This document shows, piece by piece, positions 1 through 13,243 of a DNA stretch of 64,000 nucleotides. Under the pieces are notes generated by a model, which did no database searches, was not told the origin of the DNA, and worked only from the letters and a program-made list of their open reading frames with translations. The DNA comes from Purpureocillium takamizusanense (Eukaryota; Ascomycota; Sordariomycetes; Hypocreales; Ophiocordycipitaceae): NCBI RefSeq assembly GCF_022605165.1, contig NC_063069.1, positions 2,976,001 through 3,040,000 on the forward strand, read 5' to 3'. Made by a program: the position numbers and the translations under genes. Position 1 is the first letter of the stretch. Every line of letters starts with the position of its first letter.

Positions 1-264
1 ATAAAGTAACTATCTATTTAAAAAGGCTATACTTTATTTAAAAAGTAATATTTTATTCTTTTTTATTATTACTTATACTCTATAAAACGCTTATATTATA
101 ATAAGCTTAATAAATTAATAAATATTTATTAAGTTATAAGGGTATTATTAATAAAAAAGATTAAATAATAATTTACTTTTATAATAATATTAAAGGTATA
201 ATAATTATAGTAAAAATAAAGCTTACCCTTTAGCTTTTATATAAAAAGAATTAATATTCTTACT

Positions 265-760
265 TATAAGAAAGAGGGATAAAGGCAGAGGAAGGTAAAG
301 ATAATAAGGAAATAGGGATATATAGAGACAAAAGGGGTAATAGTAATAAAGAGATAAAATAGGTAGTTAAGATAGTAAAGGTATTAAATTGCTTAATCTT
401 CTATCTCATCTAGACTGGGAGGCAATAGCCCTATATATAATAAAATAGACTCGGCCTTCGGTCTGATTATCTATCCGTCGGTCTAATACTATTTTTCAGC
501 TTGGCGTTATAGCTGAATATAGCTGAATATAGCTGAATATAGCTGAATTCAGCGTGGCGTTATAGCTAGAACCTTAATAAGGCTAGTCGGGTCTAGTCTC
601 TATATAGTAATTAGGACTATACCTATTATCGCCTAGTCTCTTATATAAATATCCGTCGGATATTTATTAAATACCCGTCGGGATATTTTATCTATAGTAT
701 ATAGTTATATAATATATAGTTATATTATATAGTTATATTATATAGTTATATAGACTAATA
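265..760 (+). mobile_element. Solo LTR, family LTR1 (copy A)
   Basis: A 496-bp copy of a long terminal repeat that recurs at 5214/13243 (split), 7766-8314, 23857-24416 and 32785-33477. It begins TATAAGAAAGAGGG and ends TAGACTAATA, consistent with TG...CA ends after RIP. The flanking pentamer TTACT occurs at 260-264 and 761-765, a 5-bp target-site duplication, so this is a complete solo LTR left by recombination. The body contains the palindromic words ATCCGTCGGAT and ACCCGTCGGGT and a short TATAGTTATAT-rich repeat near its 3' end. The internal retrotransposon sequence belonging to this LTR was not identified. Confidence 0.85.
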
Positions 761-3700
761 TTACTTTTAAGTTATTAATATTAATAAACCCTTTACTAAG
801 AAAATTATTAAGGGTCTTTTATAATATTAATACTTTTTTATATAATATATTATATAGCGCTTTATAAAATATAAATAGGTCTTAATTATTTAAGCCTATT
901 TTAAAAGGGATTTAATAATCTATATTAAGCTTATAGGGGTTAAGTTTATTTATCTCTTACTTTTTAAAAAATAAAAGTAAATTATAAAAGTATAATACTT
1001 AAAATTCCTTTTTTAATTTAAGCCGCTTAAATATAAGCCCTTTTTTAATATCTTATATATTAATAGCGAAAATAATTACTTTAGCTATATCATTACCTTA
1101 TTACTTTCGAATCTATTATATATATTTTATAAAGGTTAATATTATAATATAAAAGGTATCTTTTATATCCCTTAAAAATAAGCTATTAAAAAGTAGTCCT
1201 TAATAATACTATATTTATATTTATAATAAGCTATATTAAAGCTTACCTTTATATAAGACTAAATAAAACTTTATATATTATATTTAAGGTTTCCTTAAAA
1301 AGGAACTTTAAGTAAGGTATTATATAAATATAAATAAGCTATAAATAGCCCTTCATATTTATAACTGATTATATTAGCCCTTTAATAACTACCTTATTTA
1401 TAATATTTAATATACCCCTTACTTTATAAAAGGGGATCTTCTTTATTAAGACTTTAAAGTCTTAAGTCATTTCCTTATTTATAATTATATAAAATTTATA
1501 TCCTTTATTAATAAATATAAAATAAAAAGGACTTTTATTAATTAATATTATTATTATTAATAAAGTTATTTTTAAGTATTCCTTAAGCTTAAGCTTAATA
1601 AAGACTATATAATATAGCTTAATTAAATTTAATATTATAGGCTATTTCGTTAAGGTATAAAGTTAATATATTATAAGGTAGCTATTCCCTTTATAATAAA
1701 GGTATAGCCTTTTACTTTTCTTTCTTTCCCTTTTATCTTTAATAGCTTACTTAACTTAATAAGGCTTATTACCTTCCTTTATTAAGTCCCTTTAAAGGCC
1801 CCTTATATTTAAGTTAATTTTATATTTTTTAAGGTAAGTAATTAATATTATAATATTACCTTTATAATTAATAATTAAGATTATTAAAGGGTAATTTATT
1901 TATTTTATTCTTAAATAAGTAAGTTAATATTTATATTAGGCCTAACCTTTTTCTATAGCTCTTTAAAGTATAAAGTCTTCTTAAAGTTTTAGGTAATTTC
2001 TTAACGGTATTAAATATATTTATAAAAAGTATTTAATATCTATACTATTATAAGCTATTCCTTTATAGTATTAAATATAATATTTTATAACGCTAAGATT
2101 TAAGTATCTTTAAAAATATTTAAGTAGATTTATTTATATTTATAAAGGTATTATTAAAATTAAAAAAGAAAGTATTAAAAAGCTATTTATTTCTCTAATA
2201 TAAGCCTTATAGCTTATTAAGCGCTCTTTCCTTTACTTACTTACTATTAAAGAAGTATTTAATATAATTAAAGAAGGCTTATAATTCCTTTTTACCCTTA
2301 AGCCCCCCTTAAGTCTAAAATCCCTTTATATAAGGCTATAGTCGGATAGGTAATATACTAAGGAGCTAATATTAGATAGCTTTACTTTCCTTATTAAAGT
2401 CTTTTACTTTATTAGTCTTATATTTATTCTTTAGTTAATATAAAAAGAAGTAAAAGTATTTTATCTTACTATCTTACGTTAGCTATTTAAGTAGCTTTCG
2501 CTTCTTAAGCTTAAGCGCCGCTTTATTTATTACTACTTAGTCGAGTACGGTCTATAGCCGCGTCTTTAAGTACTTAAGCTCTATCTATTATTACGCTATA
2601 AGCCTATAAACTTTTCTTACTTCTATTAAGTTTACTTTTATTACTTAGTATTCTATTATTAATAATATATTAAATATTAATATCTCGACTAGCTCCTATT
2701 ATATAGCGCTAGCCCCATTATACTTAAGATAATATTTATAATAATATATATAAAGCCTTTTAAGCTATTATTTATATTATTAATTATAATCTCTTTAAGG
2801 ATACCTAAAAGTCTCTTATTAACTCTTTTAGCTATTAAAAACGGACCCTTTAATATATCTAAGATAAATATATACCTTAGCGTTAGTAATAGGCTAAATA
2901 CTATATTAATTAATATTATAACTTTAGTTAAAGGGTTAATAGTCTTATTAAGACTACTTATATAGATATAAAGTCTTATTTTATAATTAATATATTAGAC
3001 CTTTATTATCTTTATAAAGGCTTAAAGTTAATACTTAATAATAAAGCTTAGGCCTATATTTAAAAAGCTATTAAATAGCTTTATAAATAATAGCTTTAAT
3101 ATACTTAATAGGCTTAATTAAGTAAATTAAATTATTAACTTATATATTTAATTATTAACCTTTTTATTATATAATATTACTTTATTATTACTATAATACT
3201 TAATTAATAAAAGCTAATATTATTATAGGCCTATATAAATAACTTTTAATATTAATATAAGCTACCTTATAGTTATATAATCCTTAAATACGTTATAGAG
3301 AAGTTATAGCTATAGCGTAATTAAATTACCCTTTATTAATAGCTTAAAAAGCCCTTAGTTTATACCTTTTATATCGTTAATTTCCTTATCTTATATCTTA
3401 CTTTAAGACTATTTATTAATTAACTATTATTAAAACCTTTAAGATAGCTACCTTAAGATTTATAACCTAACCGTCATTAAGAATACCTATAGCTAATTAT
3501 ACTTTAATATAGCTAATAAAAAGCTTAAGGTTTTATATTACTTTTAACTTAACGATAATAACGATACTAATAGTATTAATAATAATACCGCTAAGGCTAA
3601 TAATATATAGCGATATTAGGCCTTATAGCTAGTATTATAGGCAGCCTTATAGGCTCGCTATAATAGCCTACGCTAATAACTTAATTAAATAGCTAGTTAA

Positions 3701-5213
3701 GGTAGTCGCTTATTAAACCTAAGTATAAAATATAATTAATCTTACTTTAAGGAAGAAGGTAATAATAAGGCATTATAGTAGCCTTACGGTAGGCCTTATA
3801 TAATATTAGAGACGGTATTATAATAGGCTTATAGTAGGCCTTACTTAATATTAAAGATAGTTATTATAATAGGCTCGCGGTAGGCCTTATATAATAGCTC
3901 TAACGGTATTATAAGGTACCTATTATTAGTAGTATAGTAGCGGCGCTACTTAAGGGCATTACGAGCTATAGTAGCTAGTATATATAGGCGCCTAGCCCGG
4001 TATAGAATAATATAGCCCTAATATTATAATATTAAGAGAAAATAGTAGAAACGCTATTTTCGAGTAAATTAGGCTCTATTAGGGAAGGGGTAAATAAGGT
4101 TATAGGCGCGGGCGCAATAAATAAGTAATAGTAAGCGCGGGCATAAGCGCCGACTAGGCCTAGCGGAGAGATCCGGAATAGAAGAATATCTATCTAAATA
4201 TAATAATATCGTAAGGAAATAACGGAAATATATTTTTAAGCGAATTAAGCCCTATTAGCGCGTTAACGTAAGCGGGCGTTATAACGATATAATTTAATTA
4301 AGATATCTATATATATTATAGCGCGTTAGTCTCGTTTTATACCTATATACTAAAGAGTCCTCCTATTTATAAAGGTATAAATAGTTAGTTATATAGGTAA
4401 GTTAACGCTAATTAATAAGGTAGTAAATTTTTAGCTAATAGTATACTATATATTACCGAATAGCTATTTAGTATATATATAGCGCGGTAGAGCCCGTAGC
4501 TACCTTATATCGACCCTTATCTATATTATATATTATAGGCTAGCTACGAGCCGATAGGTAATAGCTTTAATACTATAAATCTATCGCCTATAATAGCATT
4601 AATAATATCGTTAATAGACCTCTTCTAACGCTATAAATAGCTCTATATAATAGATATCGCGACGTTACTTAACTCTTATAGCTCTTTTAATATTATAGCC
4701 TCTTTTCTAGGCTTTTAAGACGCCTGTAAAAGTAATAACGACTATAGACTTAATAATAGCCTTAGCGAAGCCTATAACGATAACTTTATTACTTCTTTAA
4801 TCCTAGACTTACTACCTTTATAGCTTTTTAATACCTATAATAACCTTTTTATCTTCCTTTAAGATTTCTTCCTTTATAATAATATATCTATCTCTAAGGT
4901 ATTATCTACCTCGAGGTATAAGATTAATAGTATTACTTAACCGACCTATATTATCTTTCGCTATAACTATAGCTCTCGCTAACCTTTATAAAGTATTAGC
5001 CTTTAAAAGATAGCGATATAAAAGCTAGATTATCCCTTTAAGATTAAAGCCTTAGCTATTAAGATTAATTACTAAAAGTAGATATATTATATACTTAAAG
5101 GCTACTATAATTATAGCTAGTCTCTAGATCTATTAACTTATAGCCTCTTTTATTACTATATATTAGTATAAAAGTAAAAGGAGTAAAAGTTAGCCTATAA
5201 GAATAGTATTAAG
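761..5213. repeat. Degenerate repeat DNA including a TA-TIR element remnant
   Basis: There is no gene here. Positions 840 to about 2,400 hold RIP-ruined DNA whose plus-strand reading is locally long if stop codons are ignored, but I could not assign a family. From about 2,450 to 4,357 the sequence matches the TA-target, long-TIR element seen complete at 18215-21579 (the reverse copy) and in part at 14574-15965. Shared words include a GCGGCGCTA block near 3,950 and the GCGAATTAAGCC block near 4,237. At 4358 the sequence switches into the terminal repeat of the hairpin element (GAGTCCTCCTATTTATAAAGG-like), as in the element at 22499-23272. The rest to 5,213 is unassigned RIPped sequence. Confidence 0.5.
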
Positions 5214-5677
5214 TATTAGTCTATATAACTATATAATATGACTATATAATATAACTATATAATATAACTATAATATAACTATATAATATAACTATAATAT
5301 AACTATATACTATAGATAAAATACCCGTTAGGTATTTAATAAATATCCGACGGATATTTATATAAGAGACTAGGTAATAATAGGTATAGTCTTAATTACT
5401 ATATAGAGACTAGACCCGACTAGCCTTATTAAGGTTTTAGCTATAACGCTACGCTAAATTTAGTTATAGGTCTAGACTAAAGACTAAAGCTACGCTAAAT
5501 TTAGCTATGTCTAATTAGCTATGTTTAGCTATATTTAGCTATATTTAGCTATAACGCTAAGCTAAAAAATAGTATTAGACCGACGGATAGATAATTAGAC
5601 CGAAGGCCGAGTCTATTTTATTATATATAGGGCTATTGCCTCCTAGAATGAGCAATTTAATACCCTTACTATCTTAC

Positions 5678-6133
5678 TATAACGGAGCCTTAGAGGGATC
5701 CTAAGGTTTGCTATTACTTAGGAGGTACGTTAGGCTTAATAACGAGTAGTAAAGATTTACGAAGTCCGTTAAGAAGGTTTGCATTTCTTACCTAAGTAAT
5801 AAATACTTAGATACTTAAATTAATTACTAAAGATCTAGCTATCTACTCTAGTAATAACTATAGTATATATATTCGCCTATCTCTTTATTAATTAGTTAGC
5901 TTAGTAGTAAGCTAGGTAAGCCTAGCTTACCTAGCTTAGTATAGATCCCCTTAATCTTAGTAAGGCTTACTTACCTAGCTTAGCGGTAATCCTATTAATC
6001 TTAGGGTTATATATTTCCTTATATAATACTATCCGGTCTTCCTTTTAGATTCCGCTAGATATATATAGGATCCTTATTGCAAGGCTTCCTTAGGCTAGCC
6101 TATCTAGCGGCTATCTATTAGTTTATAATATTA
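5678..6133 (-). repeat. LTR2, 3' LTR of the gypsy element
   Basis: A direct repeat of 12710-13127, starting TATAACGGAGCC and ending in TTA. It is 456 bp, against 418 bp on the right, with most of the difference in a local duplication of the GTAAGC/TAGCTTACC segment near 5,910-5,950. It keeps more C and G than the right copy, so the two LTRs have been RIPped unequally. Confidence 0.85.
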
Positions 6134-9100
6134 TTCCCCTTTTCTTAAGGCGCTTATCTTAAGGCCTTTAAATATAGTCGTTTTTCCTCTTAGTATCGTA
6201 AGTATTTATATTTTAACTTTCCCCTCTCTTTATACGATATTAATGCTATATTAAGTCGAGTAATTAAGTCGCGATAATATAATCCTATTATTAAGTAGAA
6301 ATCGCTTTTTGCCTATATAATTAAATTTAGATTACTTAATATAATACCGTATATACTATACTTCTATCGAAAGATACCTTATTAGATAGTCGATAACTTA
6401 TTACGTTACGTTAAGTATATTTATATTAGCTATCTTTATAATAGGTTCCTAATAAGTAGCTCCCTTAACTATACTTATATAGCCTTAAAGCGGGTCGAAA
6501 TATAGGCGGATAAGGCGGAGGATTAATTAGCCTAGGCCTAATAAAAGGCCCTAAAGGCTTATTAAGAGGCCGCTAAGGCCTTAGCCTAATTAACTCGATT
6601 GCAATAATAGAAGCGGTTCCTTTACGATCGGGGGAACGATTTATTTACTTATAGGATAGAAGGTTTAGATAAGTTAGATTAGATTAATTCTAATCTTCTT
6701 TTATTTAGGGAGTCCGAGGTCCGGGACTTAAAGTTAAAAGCAGTAATAAATACCTACTTGATTAGGTATTTTAGCGTAGTAAATTAAAATATAATAATCC
6801 CTAACTTAAGCGCAACGCTAGCTCTTAATAGAACTATCGTAATAGCTAGAAATAACACTTTAAATACGACTTAAGTTCCTAAGTATTTTCTATATAATTA
6901 TAGCCTTCTTATTTAATAAGGTATTTAGTTTTATATTTTCCTAGTCTTAAGTTTAGTATCTATTTAATATTATACTTTTATTTTTCTTTTACTTCGATAT
7001 TTATTTCGAGCCCTACTTTCTTAAGTATTAATTTTAATAATAAAATATAAAATATAAGGTATATCCTTATAGTCTAAGGTAGTAATAGTCTATAGCTAAT
7101 TACTAAGATTTTCTTTATAATTTTAAATAGTCTAATTTTCTTTTAGTCAAGCTTTTTATTAAGTCTTTTCGTTTTAATATTTTATCGAAAGAGATATATT
7201 TTATCCCCCTCTTTTAAAGTTAGTCTTTCTAATCTCTTTTTATCTATATAGTATTTTATTTAATTTTAAAGGAATATCTATTTTTATTATAAGTAAGTAT
7301 ATATTATTTAAAGACTTTATATTAGCTTTATAGCTATTAAAGTATCTATTTATATTTACTATATTATTAATTCTAAGTTATAGCTATAATTAGCTTTAAA
7401 TAGTAATATATTAATAGCTTTATTATTTAAGCTATTATAAGCTTATTAAGCTATTAATAATAACTTTATTTAATTATTCTATTTATAGTTAATATAATAT
7501 TATAGGTATTATTTAAGTATTTAATTAAGTCGCTTAGTTTACTTATTTATTTATAGGTAGAATATTATAGATAAGGAGTATTTAATTCTTAGTTATTATA
7601 TTAAACTTTTCTAGAAGTTCGATATAAAGAACTTATCTCGATCTAAAATTAATTACTTAAATAAGCTATATTAACTTATTATTACTCGAATAAATATATA
7701 TATTAAATCTTAAGTTATACTCGACTCTTTATATAGTATAAAGTACCTATATTTTATAAGTTTCTTATTAGTCTATATAATATAACTATATAATATTCCT
7801 ATATATAATATATAGTAGGTTTTATATAACTATATAATATAACTATATAATATAACTATTACTATAAATAAAATACCCGTCGGGTATTTAATAAATATCC
7901 GACGGATATTTATATAAGAGACTAGGCGATAATAGGTATAGTCCTAATTACTATATAGAGACTAGACCCGACTAGCCTTATTAAGGTTCTAGCTATAACG
8001 CTACGCTAAATTTAGCTATAGGTCTAGACTTAGGACTAAAGCCACGCTAAATTCAGCTATTTTCAGCTATAACGCCAGGCTGAAAAATAGTATTAGACCG
8101 ACGGATAGATAATCAGACCGAAGGCCGAGTCTATTTTATTATATATAGAGCTATTGCCTCCTAGTCTAGATGAGATAGAAGATTAAGCAATTCAATACCT
8201 TTACTATCTCAATTACCTATTTTATCTCTCTATTACTATTACCCCTTTTGTCTCTATATATCTCTATTTCCTTATTATCTTTACCTTCCTCTGCCTTTAT
8301 CCCTCTTTCTTATATTTCTCTATAATAACTAAGATATTATCGTAAGTTATTCTTATTATAGGTTCTTTCGATAGAGATAGCTTAATAATAAAGTCGAGTA
8401 TAATTATATCCTATACTTTACTTAATAGTAATATTAATCGAAGTTTCCTATAGGGTATATAGCGATTATTTTTAGCTTTATTATATATATTATAGTTCCG
8501 AATAACTTTTTATATTATATATCTTACCTTAGGGAAATCTTAAGTATATTATAGTCTCGTAAAGGTCTTATAGACCCCTTAATATCTATATAGTTAGTAT
8601 TTATATACTTTTTTAATAAGCTTCTCTTAAAGTTATATAAAAATATAATATTAATTATTAAATAGAAGTATATCTTATTTTTTAAATAAGGCTAAGTTTA
8701 TTTCTTACTTATTTATAAGTTCGTTATTTATATAAGCTTATTAGATATATTAGTTTTACTTTTAATTAAGTTTAACCTTCTATATTATATTAACTTATTA
8801 TATACTTAATTTTAATATACCTTTATTATTTAATCGTAAGATTATAATTTATTATATTTCTATCAAGGACTTAAAATTTTCTCTTTAACTTAATATATTA
8901 GCTTACCTATTTTCGCTTCTTTTATAATAAATAATTTTAAAGTTAAATTCTAATAAGAATTTATATTATTAGATTTAATATTTATTTAGTTCCTTTATTA
9001 TTATAAAGCTAGTTAAGTTTTTATAGTTAATATAGACTTTAATTATTATTATTATACTACTTAAATAATATTTCTATTCTTTAAATACTTTAATAATTAC

Positions 9101-12100
9101 TATAAGTTCTTTATTATAGATTAAATAATTAAGTTTTAGTCTATTAAGCTTCTTTAAATAAAAGGTAATAAAGTATATTTATCTTTCTTTATTTCGTTAC
9201 CTTAATTATCTATTAAGCGCTTAATTTAACGTATTAATTTTAACTTTAAAAGGTCGAAATAAGTTTAATAAGGTATAAATAAGTTCTTTTAATATTCTTT
9301 ATTTAATATTATCGAATATAGCTTATTCTTTCTTATTCTAGATAAAAGGTTAATCTTTTTTTATTAAGTTAATTAAGGGGATATTAATTACTTTAAAGTT
9401 CTTAATATATCTTTAATAAAAGTTAATAAAACTTAAGAAAGCTTATACTTCTTTAATATTAATTAAAGGAAGTTAGTCCTTAATAGTCTTAACTTTATTT
9501 AGGTCTATATTAATAAATTTAAGGGTAATTTTATATCTTAAGAACTTAATACGTTATTTATAGAATTTATATTTCTTTATTTCTATAAGGAGCTTTATAT
9601 CTTAAAGTTTCTTTAAAACTTTATAGATATATTATTTATATTCCTTTAGTATCTTAAAGAAGGTTAAGATATCGTTTAAATAGACTATAATAAATATATT
9701 AAGGTATTCTTTAAGGACGTTATTAATTATAGTCTAAAAGCTTATAAGTATATTAATTAATTTAAAAGGTATAATTAAGTATTTATATAGTCTATATTTT
9801 ATTTAAAAGGCTATTTTCTATTCTTTACTATCTTTAATTTAAATTAAATTATATATTCCTTTTAGGTCTAATATTATAAAGTAATTAATACTATAAAGCT
9901 TATCTTATAGTTCTATAATTAAGGGTAATAAATATTAATTCTTAATTATAATATTATTAAATTATTAATAATTTATATATATTTTAAGTTATTTATTTTT
10001 CTTTAATATAAATAAAATAAGATATCTTATTAATAATATTAATAATCGAATATATCCTTTCCTTAAATTCTCCTTAAGATAGCTATTAAGGGCTTTTATT
10101 TTTTTCTTTATTAAATAAGTAGATTTTATAGAACTTAAGTTTTACTTTAGGCTTTAAGGGTATTTTATAGTCTTATTAGCTATATTCTAGAAGTCTTATT
10201 ACTAAATAGTTAGCTATATTAATAATATTCCTTAGGAATCCTTTTATTAAGTATTAATTTAAGCTCTTTAATAATTATATAAATCTTAAAGGCTCCTTTC
10301 TTTAATTCGTTTAAAAGGGTATTTTAGTTTTTTAAATTAACTTATTTCTTAATAACTAATTCGCTTCTTAGTATATCTTATTAAAGTTAGCCTATACTTT
10401 AGTTAACTTTAAGATTACTTACCTATAATTAAAGTATCTTTAATATAATTTAATATATCGAAATATCTATAATATTAAGCTTTAAGTTATATTATCTTCC
10501 GCTAATAATAATTAAGAGGTATATAATCTCTATATTAATTACTTTATAGCTATAGTTAATAAACTCTTTTTTTTATAGTTTTAAATTAATAAAGCTTATC
10601 TTTTTATTTTTAAGGTAATTATAATTTATTAATAAGATTTAGCGAAATATAATTTCTTTATACTTTATTATTAATTATTACTTAAATTTATTATTTTTTA
10701 ATATTTATCGATATAAGTAAATATTTATAATTTCCGTTTTCTATATTTATAAAGATCTTTTCGTTAATAAAAGATAATAGTCCTTTTATTATCTTATTTA
10801 ATAGTTTTTTAGTAATAATAGGTCTATTACTTAAGGAGCTATTTATATCCTAAAAGATATTAATATTTAAGATACTTAAATTAATTCTAATATAAATTAG
10901 TTAATATTTTCTTATATTATATTTCCTTTTATAAACTATAATATAGGGAAGATATATTAATTAGGCCCTTTATTTAAGCTTTCTTAATATAAGTAAGTAA
11001 AGGTTTCTTTTATATAGGAAAGTAAAATTAAAGTAGCTTAATTTAAAAGTTAATAATATAACTTAGCTTTCTATTTTATACCCTTTATTAATATATTATA
11101 CTTTAATACTTAAGTTATATAAATAATATTAAGTATTACCTAAAGGGGTATTAATTATATAAGTATTTATTTATATTTTAGCTTATCTTAAAGGTATAAG
11201 GGATATAATATATAAATATAGCTAAATTATAGGATATATTTATATTTTAATAAGTCTAGGTAAAGAAAGTTATAATTATATTATATTAGTTAAGTTTAAA
11301 GGTACTCTCGATATTTTTATTAAATAATAATAAGAAGTTATTTTATAGTTAAGATATCTTCTTTATATCCCTTAAAAGAAGGTAATAAAGCTATTTCTTT
11401 TTATAAACTTATATAATAGTTATATTTTAAGGATATATTACTTTCTCTTTTTAAGGTTTCGATCTTATAATACTTAAGTTAATTATTATATTATTTATTA
11501 AGTTAAGTCCTATATTTTTAATCTTATATAAATAGCTATATAATAGGGCTAATACTTTATTATATATTAATTAAGCGTTTTTTAATATCCTTTCGATAGG
11601 GTTAATCCTATTATATTATAACTATAATTTATTCTTTTATTTCCTTTAAGTATTATCTTAATCTATCTTTATTAAACTTATAGGTTTAATACTTATTATT
11701 ATAGTATCCCGAAAAGTAAAGGCTTATATAATTAAGGACTCCTTTTTTAATAATTATATAAGCTTATTATTTAAGGACTAATTTTTAGTTTCGTTTCTTT
11801 TATCGATATTTATTTATAAAATATCTAATCTTCCTATAATTATAATAGGTCTTTTACTTTTTATTATCGTATAAAATAGCGTTAAGGTCTATAAATCTAC
11901 TATAATATCTATAGGCTATAGAATAATATCGATAGGGTCTTCCTTAATTAACTTAAGGTATATAAGTTTTAATAAGATATCCCCTTTTATTTCCTTATTT
12001 TAATTAATATTAATAATTACGGTTATTAATTTTAATTATTATTTTTATATATTTATTAAATTTATCTAGCTTATTAACTTTATTAAGTTTATCTTTTATA

Positions 12101-12709
12101 TCTTCTTAGAGTCTATTATAGAAGTATTCTATAAGGGCGTTATCTTTAAGATCGAGTTTAGATATATAACGTTAGAACTTATAATTATAATATATAGTCG
12201 ATCCAGTCTATTTAAGGTTCTTTAAATAACGTATAGTAATCCTCTTTTTATTAAGGTCTCTAAAAGTAATTATAAATTATTATTTAAAGGCTATATAATT
12301 AATAAAGGTATTATTAATTTCTTTATCCTTATTTATATCGTTCTTATAATTTAAGTAGTCCTTTAAGGTAAGTTCTTATTATTCGAAGGCCTTTTTAATT
12401 AAGAGATTCTTAATATAGAGTATCTATATAGTAGGTCTAATAATAGTATTATTTATATAAAGGTAAGCCTTAACTTAAGTTAAAAAAGATCTAATATTAC
12501 CCTTTTAGCTATTATAAGACTTAAGCTTAGGGAACTTAAGGATACCTAAAGTTTCTCCTTTAGTATTATTATAAACTTATTTATAGAGTTATTAAAGTTT
12601 AGCTTATATATTAGTAAATATTTACCTAGGGTTTTAAGTATTACTATTAGTAATAGATATATTACTTATTAGTCATTAAGAGTAATATACCGAATAGGAA
12701 TAATTAAAA
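6134..12709 (-). pseudogene. Gypsy gag-pol internal region, multiply stopped
   Basis: This is the internal region between the two LTR2 copies. Pol can be recognised on the minus strand only by ignoring stops: RT near 9,300-10,000, RNase H near 8,900-9,150, and an integrase segment near 7,400-7,720 with the conserved RDK.FIS-like block and the TERLN-like block. The expected gag region toward 12,600 is too degraded to recognise. On the opposite (plus) strand, between integrase and the 3' LTR (about 6,475-6,760), a separate reading is alanine-, glutamine- and lysine-rich when stops are ignored. It may be an extra antisense ORF. Frame is broken throughout, so nothing here can be expressed as an intact protein. 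Confidence 0.75.
7766..8314 (-). mobile_element. Solo LTR1 (copy C) inside gypsy integrase
   Basis: A 549-bp complete LTR1 in reverse orientation, with the TSD TTTCT at 7761-7765 and 8315-8319. It interrupts the integrase-bearing part of the gypsy element at 5678-13127, so it is younger than that element, which itself interrupts LTR1 copy B. It keeps some GC words lost in other copies (GCCAGGCTGAAAAA near 8,084), consistent with lighter RIP. Confidence 0.88.
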
Positions 12710-13127
12710 TATAATAGAACCTTAGAGGGATCTTAAGGTTTATTATTACTTAAGAGGTATATTAGGCTTAATAATAAGTAATAAAGATTTATAAAGTCTA
12801 TTAAAAAGGTTTATACTTCTTACTTAAGTAATAAATACTTAAATACTTAAATTAATTACTAAAGATCTAGCTATTTATTTTAGTAATAACTATAATATAT
12901 ATATTTACCTATCTCTTTATTAATTAATTAGCTTAGTATAGATCCCCCTAATCTTAGTAAGGCTTACTTACCTAGCTTAGCGGTAATCCTATTAATCTTA
13001 GGGTTATATATCTCCTTACGTAATACCGTCTAGTCTTCCTTTTAGATTCCGCCGGATATATATGGGATCCCTATTGCGAGGCTTCCCTAGGCCGGCCCGT
13101 CTAGTAGCTATCTATTAGTTTATATTA
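12710..13127 (-). repeat. LTR2, 5' LTR of the gypsy element
   Basis: The partner of 5678-6133. The first part (TATAATAGAACC against TATAACGGAGCC) shows RIP-type transitions, while the last part around 13,020-13,110 keeps G+C (GCCGGCCCGT), a mosaic that suggests regional RIP. It ends TTA next to the TSD CTTAC. Confidence 0.85.
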
Positions 13128-13243
13128 CTTACCTACCTCTATTACCTATTTTATCTCTTTATTACTATTACCCCTTTTGTCTCTATATATCCCTATTTCC
13201 TTATTATCTCTATCTTCCTCTGCCTTTATCCCTCTTTCTTATA

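Larger units (their letters stand above)
5678..13127 (-). mobile_element. Ty3/gypsy LTR retrotransposon, RIP-inactivated
   Basis: An element of about 7.4 kb lies on the minus strand and is bounded by the TSD CTTAC at 5673-5677 and 13128-13132. Its direct repeats are 5678-6133 (3' LTR) and 12710-13127 (5' LTR); the left one is longer, largely by an internal duplication near 5,910-5,950. Next to the left LTR the plus strand reads TTCCCCTTTTCTT, which is a polypurine tract on the coding strand. Minus-strand translation, ignoring stops, shows reverse transcriptase with a YLDD-type motif near 9,661-9,735, RNase H near 8,990-9,120, and integrase core near 7,400-7,720. That order (RT, RNase H, integrase) is the Ty3/gypsy order. 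A solo LTR1 (7766-8314) interrupts it. No primer-binding site could be recognised. Confidence 0.88.
5214..13243 (-). mobile_element. Solo LTR1 (copy B), split by a gypsy element
   Basis: The left part (5214-5677) and right part (13128-13243) together make one LTR1 copy in reverse orientation. The outer flanks carry the same pentamer TTAAG at 5209-5213 and 13244-13248, the TSD of the original LTR1 insertion. The pair therefore proves that a single solo LTR was later interrupted by the gypsy element at 5678-13127. The left part ends with the CGACGGAT, ACCGAAGG and CTATTGCCTCC blocks and the right part with CCCTCTTTCTTATA, in the same order as in the uninterrupted copy C. Confidence 0.85.
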
